Numbered from the stretch's first letter, positions 34,977 to 44,176 are shown. The stretch is DNA of 64,000 nucleotides from Halodesulfovibrio marinisediminis DSM 17456 (GCF_900129975.1 NZ_FSRG01000009.1:1-64000); one strand, 5' to 3'. The notes: generated by a model from the sequence alone, not told the origin. A program made the numbers and translations.

Positions 34977-35513
34977 ATGCGGCTATTAACCAATAGTAGA
35001 TATGGCACGAGATTATTGCTCGATATTGCCACCCATGGTCAGGAAAAACCGGTACTCATGAGAGATTCGTCTGCCCGTCTTGGTATCTCACAGAAGTACC
35101 TGGAAAAGATCGCCAGACAGTTACGTGCTGGCGGGTACTTGAAAACTAGAAGAGGTCCGAGTGGAGGACATAGGCTTGCTGTTGATCCGGCCGATATTAC
35201 CGTGGGTGAAGTCGTTAGGCTGTTAGAAGGAGGAACCGATATAGTAGGTTGCGGACAGGATGCTGCCACATGCTGCGATGCTCCGGGATGTCTTACAAGG
35301 CTGCTTTGGAAAGAAGCAAGTAACGCCATGTATTCCCATTTGGATAAGTTCACTTTTGCAGAGCTTGTAAGTTACTCTGAAAAAGGTGTGAAATTTGGCG
35401 ATTACTGTGTTCGAACTGTACAAAATTCTTGCACTGCACCAATGGATGAAGAACAAAAACGGCTCAACTTATTACGTGAATACTCACTGACTGGGCTCGA
35501 GGATTCATTCTAA
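34977..35513 (+). CDS. Rrf2-family transcriptional regulator
   Basis: A 178-residue Rrf2 protein. The winged helix (residues 1-75) has YGTRLLLDIATHG (about 8-20), ISQKYLEKIARQLRAGGYLKTRRGPSGGHRLA and the typical 'GGHRLA' wing. Three Cys in the C-terminal half (CGQDAATCCDAPGC, about 98-111) match the usual [Fe-S]-binding loop of IscR/NsrR/RsrR-type sensors. AAGGAG precedes ATG 34977, and the upstream frame is not needed. It lies upstream of the haem-motif kinase and might respond to redox, nitric oxide or iron-sulfur state. Confidence 0.9.
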   Translation: MRLLTNSRYGTRLLLDIATHGQEKPVLMRDSSARLGISQKYLEKIARQLRAGGYLKTRRGPSGGHRLAVDPADITVGEVVRLLEGGTDIVGCGQDAATCCDAPGCLTRLLWKEASNAMYSHLDKFTFAELVSYSEKGVKFGDYCVRTVQNSCTAPMDEEQKRLNLLREYSLTGLEDSF

Positions 35514-35720
35514 AAGCGTGAAAGATTCCCTTCGTGTAACCTCCTTGAAATGATGGATAGTTATTAGGAAGGGGGGCTGAAGTAGCGTATTAATGAGGGG
35601 CGACTGGCACGACGTACATAAGAGGGGGCTTATAACCAGTGTGTATGTCGTAAGTAATCTGATCTGTATATGTTCCTGTAGTTTATTATCCTGTGTGTAC
35701 CGCCTTACTGGGGGTTGAGC
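35514..35720. other. intergenic region before the haem-motif kinase
   Basis: A GC-richer run of GGGGGG and GGCGACTGGC sequences with an imperfect stem (CGACGTACATA/TGTGTATGTCG, about 35612-35651). No gene or clear promoter is seen. Confidence 0.35.
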
Positions 35721-37991
35721 ATGTATTTTTGGCTTTCCCGTTTTCGCAATTCGTTGGCTGTAAAAGTTCTTTTGCTTATTGCGCTAGTACTTATTCTTTG
35801 TCTTGGACTGCACTCATGGGGAACCATGCATTTTCTTACGAAGTATACAGCCTCGAAACTTTCTGTTGAAGCTGACAGGCTCAGTAAGACTATTTTGCTT
35901 TCGGCTCGCTATGCTATGATGGCAAATGCACGTAATGAGATAGATCAGATTGTTTCTGATATTGCAAAACATCCGGATATCACCTCTGTTAGAATTTATG
36001 ATAAACAGGGTGTTATCCGGTTTTCTAATATTCGAGGTGAGGTAGGAACGCAGGTTTCTAAGGAGACCCCTTCCTGCTCTGCCTGCCATTCCACAGAACC
36101 TCCAAAAACCGGCCTGACACTCGATCAACGTACCAGAACCTTTGCGGTCGACGATACTGAGCTGCTTGGAACCATTACTCCAATAATGAATGACAAGAGC
36201 TGTTCGGTTGCTCCGTGCCATGCGCACAACTCCAGCCACACTGTTCTGGGCGAACTGGAGCTTGTCCTGCAAACCGATCAGGAATTTGTGGGACTTTCCG
36301 AAGTTCAAAACAAACTTCTTGCTCTTACGGGGCTGATATACATTCTTTCAGTATCGTTGCTTGTTATCGGGTTGCGGCGGTATATCACCACGCCGATCAA
36401 AAAGATTATCAATTCTACAAAACGGATAAGTGAAGGCAAACCTTCAGGGCTGGAGGATATGCCTCGTACAGGTGAGCTTGGAAATCTTGTGGATTCTGTT
36501 GTGGCTATGGAACAAGCTGTAGCTAAGAAGCAGGCCGAGCTGGATAAAAATCGTCGCGAGTACCAAGACTTATTTGAGCAGGTTCCGTGCAGTATTACAG
36601 TTCAAGATGCAGATATGCGTATTCTCAAATACAACAAAGAATTTGCAGAGCGATTTAATCCAAAACCCGGCGCATACTGTTATGAAGCATACAAGGGGCT
36701 GTCAGATAAATGCCCGAACTGTCCATTGGATAAAACCTTTGAGACAGGGAGTCCGTATTGTTCAGAAGAAAGCCGTACAAATCCTGATGGAACCAAAGCG
36801 CATTGGCTTGTTCACGTTGCTCCAGTGTTTGATGAAAATGGTGAAGTGGTGGCTGCTATGGAGATGGGCATAGATATCTCTGCCCGTAAACGTGCAGAGG
36901 AGCGACTCATTAGTTCCGAAGCAAAGTATCATGCTATTTTCAACCATATTCCGAATGCCGTGTTTGTTTTAGATGTGGAAGATTACAACATTATTGATTG
37001 TAATGACATGGCAGAACGCAGCTACGGGTATGATACAGAGGAAATGCACGACACTTCGTTTATCCATCTGTTCCCAAAAGAAGAGCAAGACAAGGCGAGG
37101 TCATATTTCAGAGCGTTTACTGCCTTAAACCGTGTGCGTCAGAAGCGGAAAGACGGTAGTACATTCTATGTTGATTTTAGGTTGTCTCCGGCTGTGTACA
37201 ATGATCGTAACGTATTGCTTGTAACCGCAATGGACGTAACAGACAGGCTGGAAGCAGAACAGAAGCTTATTCAAGCTGGTAAAATGGCAACGTTGGGTGA
37301 AATGGCAACCGGCGTAGCGCATGAGCTTAATCAGCCTTTAACCGTTATTAAGACTGCAAGCGGATTTATTATGCGTAAGATTAACCGCTCGCAGCCTATT
37401 GATTCTGAGATTCTGAAGACCATGGCGGAAGAGATAGACTCTCACGTTGATAGAGCAAGCCAGATTATTGATCATATGCGCGCATTCGGCAGGCAGTCAG
37501 ACCATGCTCTTGAACGGGTCAATATGAACTCTGTTATTAAGAGCTCCGTGGATATGTTTATTTCACAGCTTACGCTTCGTGGAATTTCCGTGGAAATGAA
37601 TTTTAAAGAAAAACTGCCGGAGATTCTTGGGGTCGCAAATCGTCTGGAACAAGTTTTTATTAACCTGTTGCTCAACGCACGCGATGCAATTGAAGAGGCA
37701 TCAGCAGAAGGAAAAACTGAAAAGAAAGTTATTACTCTTCGTACCTATTCAACTCCACGCGCTGTCGTTGCTGTGGTGGAGGACACGGGGGCAGGCGTAC
37801 CAGCAGGGCTTATCGACAAAATTTTTGAGCCGTTCTTTACAACTAAAAAAGTCGGCAAGGGAACAGGGCTCGGGCTTTCCATCTCCTACGGGCTCATTAA
37901 AGATTTTGGTGGAACCATCCGCGTTAAAAACAAAAAAGAGGGCGGTGCGCAATTTACGCTCATGTTCCCTCGTAGCAGTAGTCGCCGGTAG
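35721..37991 (+). CDS. sensor histidine kinase with c-type haem-binding periplasmic domain
   Basis: A 756-residue membrane kinase. A first helix (about 12-32) and second helix (about 198-218) flank a periplasmic domain with CSACH (about 118) and CSVAPCH (about 158-164), the first a canonical c-haem motif and the second a CX4CH variant. HAMP follows (about 220-270), then two PAS domains; the first has CYEAYKGLSDKCPNCP (about 310-325), the second the NAVFVLDVED region. The HisKA motif VAHELNQPL (about 530) gives the phospho-His, and N, G1 and G2 boxes (NLLLNARDA, DTGAGVP, GKGTGLGLS) form the ATPase. It probably senses redox through haem and signals to the receiver protein downstream. The 37992-38384 gap contains repeats. 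Confidence 0.92.
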   Translation: MYFWLSRFRNSLAVKVLLLIALVLILCLGLHSWGTMHFLTKYTASKLSVEADRLSKTILLSARYAMMANARNEIDQIVSDIAKHPDITSVRIYDKQGVIRFSNIRGEVGTQVSKETPSCSACHSTEPPKTGLTLDQRTRTFAVDDTELLGTITPIMNDKSCSVAPCHAHNSSHTVLGELELVLQTDQEFVGLSEVQNKLLALTGLIYILSVSLLVIGLRRYITTPIKKIINSTKRISEGKPSGLEDMPRTGELGNLVDSVVAMEQAVAKKQAELDKNRREYQDLFEQVPCSITVQDADMRILKYNKEFAERFNPKPGAYCYEAYKGLSDKCPNCPLDKTFETGSPYCSEESRTNPDGTKAHWLVHVAPVFDENGEVVAAMEMGIDISARKRAEERLISSEAKYHAIFNHIPNAVFVLDVEDYNIIDCNDMAERSYGYDTEEMHDTSFIHLFPKEEQDKARSYFRAFTALNRVRQKRKDGSTFYVDFRLSPAVYNDRNVLLVTAMDVTDRLEAEQKLIQAGKMATLGEMATGVAHELNQPLTVIKTASGFIMRKINRSQPIDSEILKTMAEEIDSHVDRASQIIDHMRAFGRQSDHALERVNMNSVIKSSVDMFISQLTLRGISVEMNFKEKLPEILGVANRLEQVFINLLLNARDAIEEASAEGKTEKKVITLRTYSTPRAVVAVVEDTGAGVPAGLIDKIFEPFFTTKKVGKGTGLGLSISYGLIKDFGGTIRVKNKKEGGAQFTLMFPRSSSRR

Positions 37992-38041
37992 GTGTTGAAT
38001 GCCTCCGGCAGCGCTTGCCAGCGGGGCTTTAAGAACTTGTT

Positions 38042-38137
38042 TCACTGTTGCTATCCGTAATCTCTCACTTTTCGAGAACGGCTACCGCTTTGCAAAAGGT
38101 TTTTAAAAATCTCCAAAAACTTTTATGGGCGAGGGGA
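38042..38137. repeat. dispersed repeat, copy A of kinase-linked element
   Basis: TATCCGTAATCTCTCA ... TTCGAGAACGGCTA ... GCTTTG ... CAAAAACTTTTA matches 46217-46312 over about 96 bp (words in the same order and spacing). It lies between a kinase gene and a receiver-kinase gene; the second copy is also beside kinase genes. Non-coding. Confidence 0.75.
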
Positions 38138-38288
38138 ATTTGTTTTTTTAAGGTGTTGGTAGCCGCGAGGGGGTACCTTTTCTGAAATTTTTTTGTGAAT
38201 AATGTAGTTTTTTCATGATGTTATTAAATGATAAAATGTGTTGCATGAACGACTGATGCAAAGCCGAGATTGACACTACTCTTATAAT

Positions 38289-38348
38289 CGCGGTCAAGGG
38301 GGCGTCCCCCTTGCGGGGTGCAGGGGCAGAGCCCTGCCCGCCGGAGGC
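38289..38348. repeat. dispersed GC-rich repeat, copy A
   Basis: GCGGTCAAGGGGGCGTCCC ... CTTGCGGG ... TGCAGGG ... CAGAGCCCT ... GCCGGAGGC occurs here and, with small gaps, at 46384-46454. Both copies immediately precede or follow a response-regulator gene. Confidence 0.8.
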
Positions 38349-38384
38349 TTAATAGTGAACTGACCGCTACCGGAGGCATACTTA

Positions 38385-39539
38385 ATGAACATAGCATCTA
38401 GATCATCAGTACTGCTGGTAGACGACGAAAAGGGCATTACCGTTGTCCTTGGAGCATATATTACGGACTTGGGATACGTGGTTGATACCGCGCACAGCGG
38501 TGAGGAGGCCGTGGAGAAGCTGGAGCAGAAGCCATACGAAGTTGTGGTTACAGATGTTCGTATGCCTGGTATGGATGGTGTGCAGCTGTTGCGGGAAAGC
38601 AAAAAGCGTTGGCCGGAAACAGCGGTCATCATCACCACGGGTCATGCAGATATGTCTGTTGCGGTGGACTGTTTGCGCCTTGGCGCGTTAGATTTCATTA
38701 CAAAGCCGGTGAATGTAGAAATTTTAGAGTTTGCGTTGCGGCGGGCAATCGAGCGCGTAATTATGCGCAGGCAGCTTGTAGAGCACACGTTACACCTTGA
38801 ATCACTTGTAGAGCAGCGAACTCGTGAGCTGGTTCAGGCAGAGCGCTTTGCCGTTATGGGTGAGACCGTTGCGGGCATGGCTCATGCCATTAAAAATATA
38901 GCTGGCGGTCTTGAAGGCGCATTGTTTGTACTGGAAAAAGGGTTGGAGCTTGATCGAAAAGATTATCTGGAACAGGGCTGGGGTATGGTAAAGCGTGATG
39001 TGACGCGGGTTCGGGATTTGACCATGAACCTCTTGCAGTTATCACGCCCGTTATCCCTCAAGCCTAAACAAGTCGACCCGAGTGCTCCCATGTGCGAGGT
39101 CGCAGAATTGCTCACCGCACGAATGCATGAGGCGGGGGGAAAAATTATCCACTCCTGTGTGCCTCAGAAACCTGCTTTGCTGGACGAACAGGCGGTGCAT
39201 ACATGTTTGATGAATCTTGCCACAAACGCGGTTGAGGCGGTGGAAGAAGCTATTCAATCAGGCCGCAGAGAGTTTGGTGACGGGAAGGTGATCTTGCACA
39301 CAGAATGTGATTCTCAGCATGTCCGATACTTGGTGGAGGACAACGGACGTGGCCTTTCGTCAGAATTGTTTGAACAGCTTGAAGAAGGACTCGTGACCAC
39401 CAAAGACAGAGGCTCTGGCTTTGGGCTTATGGCTACCAGAAAAGCAGTTCGCGAAATGGGCGGTGAACTCATTTTGGAAAGTGGTATCGAAGGCGGTGTT
39501 CGTGCAATTATTCTGCTGCCGTTTTTTCCGGCTGTGTAG
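38385..39539 (+). CDS. receiver-histidine kinase hybrid protein
   Basis: A 384-residue protein with an N-terminal receiver domain (about 1-120: LLVDDEKG, phospho-Asp in VVVTDVRMPGMDG near 57, TGHADM, and KPVN Lys near 106) joined by a coiled linker to a kinase module. The HisKA-like motif GMAHAIKN (about 165) has His plus N; HATPase boxes NLATNAVEAVEE (about 271), DNGRGL (about 316) and GSGFGLMATRKAV (about 343) follow. A receiver-first layout lets an upstream kinase control this kinase. GGAGG lies 8-9 bases before ATG 38385. It probably acts with the haem-motif kinase upstream. Confidence 0.92.
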   Translation: MNIASRSSVLLVDDEKGITVVLGAYITDLGYVVDTAHSGEEAVEKLEQKPYEVVVTDVRMPGMDGVQLLRESKKRWPETAVIITTGHADMSVAVDCLRLGALDFITKPVNVEILEFALRRAIERVIMRRQLVEHTLHLESLVEQRTRELVQAERFAVMGETVAGMAHAIKNIAGGLEGALFVLEKGLELDRKDYLEQGWGMVKRDVTRVRDLTMNLLQLSRPLSLKPKQVDPSAPMCEVAELLTARMHEAGGKIIHSCVPQKPALLDEQAVHTCLMNLATNAVEAVEEAIQSGRREFGDGKVILHTECDSQHVRYLVEDNGRGLSSELFEQLEEGLVTTKDRGSGFGLMATRKAVREMGGELILESGIEGGVRAIILLPFFPAV

Positions 39540-39601
39540 GGCACGATACTTAGAATATTTCGTGGTGTGAACCAGCAAGACCTACCAATAATTAAAAAAA
39601 G

Positions 39602-39632
39602 AGTGGAGATATGTCTCCACTTTTTTTTGTTG
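39602..39632. terminator. bidirectional terminator
   Basis: AGTGGAGA pairs with TCTCCACT around TATG, flanked by A and T runs. It separates the hybrid kinase from the convergent DUF2075 gene. Confidence 0.9.
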
Positions 39633-39645
39633 CATAAGCGAGAGG

Positions 39646-41619
39646 TTAATCAATTGAAGGGACGCCACAGGAAGAAAAGAATTCGTATACAGGGGCATAG
39701 AACTCAGGGAGTCGAGTTTGGTCTGCGGGATTGCCTTTAGGGATGAATATGACCATGCCTTGGCGTGCTCTTGTGAGTAATACTCGGTACGCATTAAGAA
39801 GATACCGGCGTCGTATTTCATCATTAACATTTTGCCATGTTGTTCCACGAAAGGTTCTATATTCCCATTCTTTGTTATGTAATCGTAAGCTCGAATCCCA
39901 CGCTACGCATGTCCAGTCCAGCTCCAGTCCTTGAATATCAAATTCTGTGGCAACATCTTCAAGAAACATAGAAGAGCGTACATCTTCAGGGCCATTTAGG
40001 AACCAGTTTTTAGGGTCGATTTTTGTTTTAACATGTATACCCTCAGGCTTAAGGCGAAGCGCACCGGAATACGCAGTGAGCCCAAATTGCTCTCCGCCTC
40101 TTGCGTGAGTTTTGAGCCATTGTTTTGCGTGCTGTAAATGCCTTGTTAAAACTATAGGGTATGTTTTTTGAACTTTCGTAAAAAGTGCGGTTGCTTTTGC
40201 TTGGTTGAGGTCTAGTACACTGCCGATGAATTCAGAAAGTAGTTCTGAGCGAAATGAGCGAATAGAGACGGCAAGGTGCAGCTCATCTTTTATCGTGAGC
40301 TGATCGGGACGCAATGAGGCGTATAAGTTTTCACCGTTTGTATATTCTCTTCCGGAAAGTGATCCCGATGTATACACATCCCAATGAGGGTACTTATTAT
40401 TGATGGCTGAAAACCACTCTGGTAAGCCTGCTTCTCCTGTGTTGATCTCCTGTCCTCCACCAATAAGGCAAACAATAGTAGCCCAGTCTTGGTGGCGATC
40501 CAGCACACTGATAAGAAACTCTGGCTCAGACATGGTGAAGTCAGAAATACCTTTTTTCCTCGTCATAAACGAGGCTGCTTGCTCGGCAGTCCATGCTCGT
40601 TGGGCTTCATCAAAGATGGTTACTTTTTCTATTGGAGCCTCGGTGCTACGCAGGTTGTCGTCCCTGAAGTGATGAATGTTTTGGATAAAAGATTTGACCT
40701 TGGAGAGCGCTACTCTTTTAGAAATATTATTAGTAGTGTTTTTGTTTTCTGCTACCTCGTTTCTTGCCAGAGCCTCTTGAAGCACTTCAACTAGAGGACC
40801 GTTTCCGGAAAGAAATACCGCATGTTCTCCCTTATCAGCGTTGTTTCGATCATTTGCCAGTGTAAGTCCCGCTAATGTCTTTCCAGCCCCTGGAACCCCA
40901 GTGATAAAGCAAATAGATTTTTTTGAGTGTTTTTTTGAATGTTCGATGATTTCAGCAACAGCCGTTGATGTTCGGTTAAGGTTAATTGCACCGGAGTCAG
41001 AACGGGAAATCTCTCTTACACTATGCCCTTTGTATAGAGCTTGTGCAGCTTCGATGATGGTTGGTGTTGGTTTGTAGATAGAGTTGCACCACTCGATCGG
41101 ATTAATATCTCGTTTTCGTTGCGTGTTGCTAATGTTGAGGATCCAGGCTGCAATATTTGATTTGTTGGCTTTTATTGGAAAGCAAACGCCATCTTTATAT
41201 TGTTCGAGAGAAGCATTGGTTACCGCACTTTCAGTGGCGATAACCATTGGAACAATTGGTAAAGTATGACTTTTCTCATGGAAGTTTTTAAGATCCAGAG
41301 CGTAATCGAGTGCTTGAATTACAGAGTGTTGCGTGTGCGTTTTTTCGCCTACTTTAAATTCTAGTACGAAAACAACTCCCGAATGAAGTATAACGACATC
41401 TACGCGTTTTCCCATGCGCGGGATAGCGTATTCAAATGCTACATAACTGTCCGGCAACGAAGGGAGTTGTTCTTGCAGAATGTGAATTTGTGCGAGCCAT
41501 GCATTTTTTTGCAAGTCTTCAAGGGCGAATGGATGGTTCCGTGTTAGCGTACCCAAAATAGTATCAGGAGAAGTCGCTAAGAATTCGCGTTGTGTAGCTG
41601 AGTAATAAGCGCGTTGCAT
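39646..41619 (-). CDS. DUF2075 protein: nuclease-like domain plus SF1-type helicase
   Basis: A 657-residue two-part protein. The N-terminal 150 residues show a PD-(D/E)XK-type core: KRVDVVILHSGVVFVLEFKVG (about 71-91), with Asp then E-x-K. The rest is a P-loop ATPase of the DUF2075 type: ITGVPGAGKT (about 239-248) is Walker A, IFDEAQR (about 341) Walker B/DEAQ box, and QINTGE (about 401) and RVLLTRARQG (about 624) resemble helicase motifs. Such fusions are common in mobile and defence-linked islands, but no named system can be assigned. It stands alone, with no partner methylase or toxin gene beside it. Confidence 0.85.
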   Translation of the reverse strand: MQRAYYSATQREFLATSPDTILGTLTRNHPFALEDLQKNAWLAQIHILQEQLPSLPDSYVAFEYAIPRMGKRVDVVILHSGVVFVLEFKVGEKTHTQHSVIQALDYALDLKNFHEKSHTLPIVPMVIATESAVTNASLEQYKDGVCFPIKANKSNIAAWILNISNTQRKRDINPIEWCNSIYKPTPTIIEAAQALYKGHSVREISRSDSGAINLNRTSTAVAEIIEHSKKHSKKSICFITGVPGAGKTLAGLTLANDRNNADKGEHAVFLSGNGPLVEVLQEALARNEVAENKNTTNNISKRVALSKVKSFIQNIHHFRDDNLRSTEAPIEKVTIFDEAQRAWTAEQAASFMTRKKGISDFTMSEPEFLISVLDRHQDWATIVCLIGGGQEINTGEAGLPEWFSAINNKYPHWDVYTSGSLSGREYTNGENLYASLRPDQLTIKDELHLAVSIRSFRSELLSEFIGSVLDLNQAKATALFTKVQKTYPIVLTRHLQHAKQWLKTHARGGEQFGLTAYSGALRLKPEGIHVKTKIDPKNWFLNGPEDVRSSMFLEDVATEFDIQGLELDWTCVAWDSSLRLHNKEWEYRTFRGTTWQNVNDEIRRRYLLNAYRVLLTRARQGMVIFIPKGNPADQTRLPEFYAPVYEFFSSCGVPSID

Positions 41620-41880
41620 TTTGTTATCCGTACGTTGTCATGAATCAGAGTAGATAAGGATTCTTCTATTTTGGCGTGTGGTTGAGATACTTTCTACCAG
41701 GGGTGAGGGTGGGCAACAAGTGGATTGTGTAATGGGGTTGTTTGTTATTCATCATAGATTGTTTCAGGATAGTTGTACGTTGTTTTCGTAGCCAAGGTTA
41801 CTGGTAGCAGGGGGGCGATTGTCGATAACAATGTAAATAAAAATGAGAGTGACTTTGAAATATTTCAGTGAGTGACGATC
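41620..41880. other. intergenic region upstream of DUF2075 gene
   Basis: About 260 bp without a gene, containing short T-rich stretches and probable promoter sequence for the minus-strand DUF2075 gene. No clear motif. Confidence 0.4.
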
Positions 41881-41901
41881 AGGATGACAGGACAGAATGT
41901 G

Positions 41902-42175
41902 ATACATGCGATGCTCAAAATGAGTGCCGCAACATTGAATGCAGAATAAGTGTTGGCAAAGCCTTTGGCGCAATCAAGTGCGTAATTGTCAGCGATGCAG
42001 GAAGAACGACTGACAATGCCGCTTGCTCAGCACAACGAGACTGTCCAGCCGGAACTTGTTGATACTGTTAAGTTGTCCGATGAATATCACGCACAGCCGA
42101 CGAGGCGTTCTTCCGTGGTGATCATGATGCTGGTGGAGTAAATCATGCTATTATTGCAGCACATACAAGCATTAT
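41902..42175 (+). pseudogene. degraded copy of the 43001 gene
   Basis: From GCCGCAACATTGAATGCAGAA the sequence follows the coding region at 43001-43606 (for example CTGTCCAGCCGGAA and TTGTCCGATGAATAT), but with frame shifts, an in-frame TAA at 41947 and a missing middle of roughly 280 bp; then GGCGTTCTTCC and GCATGATGCTGG-like sequence from the distal part returns. The region upstream (AAATATTT.AGTGA... ATACATGCGA) also matches, so the whole 5' region was duplicated before decay. Confidence 0.8.
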
Positions 42176-42265
42176 CGGTCATAATGTGGTAGAGTGAATG
42201 ATATAGCGTAGGGATCTATCAACATTTTTTAAAGAGATACTTTAATTGGGTACGTGAAGTGTAAC

Positions 42266-42436
42266 ATGATTGATAGAATTAAAAAGTTTGCTCTAAGTGA
42301 ACTTGGGGTAAAACGTATTGAATACGTGTTACTAGCTTTTATGGTTGCGGTAGTAGCCTACATTATCCTCATAAATCTTGAGGAGCTTAGATTTTTTTGC
42401 GAAGAATTTGTTAAGAAATTATTACCTGTGAGATAA
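42266..42436 (+). CDS. Flp/Fap-like type IVb pilin-like small protein
   Basis: A 56-residue protein: a short basic start, then ALSELGVKRIEYVLLAFMVAVVAYIIL and a short charged tail. The arrangement E-x-G-x-x-x-I-E-Y-x-L preceding a hydrophobic helix is the Flp pilin signature, where processing occurs after Gly and the Glu at +5 matters. However no tad assembly genes are in this window, the ribosome site is weak (GTGAAGTGTA before ATG), and the tail after the helix is unusual. A small single-pass membrane protein is the alternative. An in-frame GTG at 42254 would add four residues. Confidence 0.45.
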   Translation: MIDRIKKFALSELGVKRIEYVLLAFMVAVVAYIILINLEELRFFCEEFVKKLLPVR

Positions 42437-42729
42437 TACCTCCTTTGCGCAAAGGGGTGAGTTGCTATTCATCGCAACACAGGGAAGCGCATATCCAGCA
42501 TAGTTTTCGGATAGTAATCAATGAGATGGATAATTTTTCAGCTGGCTTGGTTTTGACAAGGAACAACTCATCAGGGGGCATTGGAGAATCAGTTCGATAT
42601 GAAGCCCACAATACAAATGAAGTTTTTTCATAAGCAAGAGCGTTGGCAGCGCAGCTTATTGCTTATTGATTTTAATATATTATACTTTTTAAACATATGA
42701 CTCCTTTATCGCAAGGGAGTTGTTGGATA

Positions 42730-42760
42730 AGAGCGGCGTATTCATGCGCCGCTCTTTTTT
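42730..42760 (+). terminator. intrinsic terminator
   Basis: AGAGCGGCG pairs with CGCCGCTCT around TATTCATG, followed by six T. The 42437-42729 gap before it has no clear gene. Confidence 0.85.
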
Positions 42761-43000
42761 ATTGTTAGAGGGCTTGTGGCATTTAGAACGGTTGAATGGG
42801 TAACAACTTTAATTAATTAAAAAATATGCAGCCAGTTACATAAAATTCTCTTAGGTGAATGCTGAGTTGCTTGGATTTGTGAGTGTGGCTTGCCGTGTTT
42901 GTATTGTTAGCGTGTTATAAAAATGAGGTGTGACTATAAAATATTTTAGCGAAGTGCCGATTAAGATTTCAGGACAGAATTGATACATGCGAGGTTCATT

Positions 43001-43606
43001 ATGATTACCGCAACATTGAATGCAGAAAGTGTGCTGGCAAAGCCATTGGTGCAGTCAAATGCGCAACTGGCTAATATGCCGGATGAGCGATTGGCAACGC
43101 CGCTTGCGCCACACAACGAGGCTGTCCAGCCGGAAATGGTTGATACTGTCGAGTTGTCTGATGAATATCTGGCGCTGATGACAGGCGAAGTTGCCGGTGT
43201 GCAGTTTGATGCAAATCAACATGCGGGAGTTATGAGTACTGCCGGAGAAGTTCCCACCTCTGCTGAAGTGAATGAGAGTTACAGCGAAGCACGTTTGAAT
43301 GCCATGCCAAAATCTCCAACATTGGAGGATGTGAAGGAAGTTATCTTGCGCAAGATGACCCGCGCAGCCGATCAGGCTTTCTTCCAAGGTGTTCAGCATG
43401 ATGCTGGCGTAACTCATGCCACTATAGCAGCACAGATGGGGGCTGTTACTCCGCAAGCAGCACTTGATGTACAAACGATGCAGAGTGTGCAGTCCATGGC
43501 GACTGTACAGCCTGTTCCCCGTACATCCGGGGCTGTGGGATACAAACCCATGAGTTCCCGAGCGGTTGCATCCACTGCGCAATCGAGCATCCGTGTAACA
43601 GTTTAG
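43001..43606 (+). CDS. hypothetical protein, 201 aa, intact paralogue of the pseudogene
   Basis: A low-complexity, mostly hydrophilic protein with many Ala, Val, Gln, Thr and Met; no signal peptide, transmembrane helix or catalytic motif is seen. A central predicted helix (about residues 103-135) with LRKMTRAADQAFFQG is the most structured stretch. GAGG precedes ATG 43001 by 6 bases. A decayed copy lies 1 kb upstream (41902-42175). A terminator is 110 bp downstream. Function unknown. Confidence 0.6.
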   Translation: MITATLNAESVLAKPLVQSNAQLANMPDERLATPLAPHNEAVQPEMVDTVELSDEYLALMTGEVAGVQFDANQHAGVMSTAGEVPTSAEVNESYSEARLNAMPKSPTLEDVKEVILRKMTRAADQAFFQGVQHDAGVTHATIAAQMGAVTPQAALDVQTMQSVQSMATVQPVPRTSGAVGYKPMSSRAVASTAQSSIRVTV

Positions 43607-43715
43607 AATGTCGGATAGTGTGTTGTCGGTACATAGATTATTGTGCGTTGAAATGCACTTAAGTGTGCCGCTTGTCCAGACATAATCTACCGTCGTTCTG
43701 TTGTCCCTTTATCCA

Positions 43716-43770
43716 GCGCTCCGCTATGGTGTTAACCTCAGGTTGTACCTTTAGCGGAGCGTTCGTTTTT
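43716..43770 (+). terminator. intrinsic terminator after the 201-aa gene
   Basis: CGCTCCGCTA pairs with TAGCGGAGCG across a 26-nt loop, followed by GTTCGTTTTTT. The long loop makes this weaker than usual but the stem is perfect. Confidence 0.65.
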
Positions 43771-44037
43771 TGAGGATAAACATGAAGATGTATTGTTGGA
43801 GGGGGGAGGCGATGATTTAGAGCCTGTAGATAGCTCGTGCCATTTGTGGAAAAAGTGCTCTTTTTCATGTCTGTTTATATATATAAACAAAGAGTGAAAA
43901 TGGCACTTTCTTTCTATGGCAGAAGGGTGGGATGGTTTGGGTTGTTTGTTGTGATATAGAATAACTAGGTTTTAATTGGGTAATTTAACAGCATTTGTTT
44001 AGCCAATGCTCAATGGAGAGATGCATATATATGACTG

Positions 44038-44067
44038 TGAGGCGGTGCTGGCTTCACACCGCCTCAA
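44038..44067. other. stem-loop downstream of the hybrid kinase
   Basis: TGAGGCGGTG pairs with CACCGCCTCA around CTGGCTTCA, without T run on either side. It may be a transcript-stabilising stem or a weak terminator of the minus-strand kinase ending at 44177. Confidence 0.5.
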
Positions 44068-44176
44068 GCAGGCACTCTGATTTGTACAGAGTATGTGGGC
44101 TATGGGCTATTTCTAAAGTAATCATGCACCGCGTTCTGAGTTGATACGATTACATGGATTTATTTAAAAATGACCC

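Noticed and set aside
43659-43868. 69-codon minus-strand frame downstream of the 201-aa gene
   Set aside because: It spans the terminator stem at 43716 and shows no initiation site or family.
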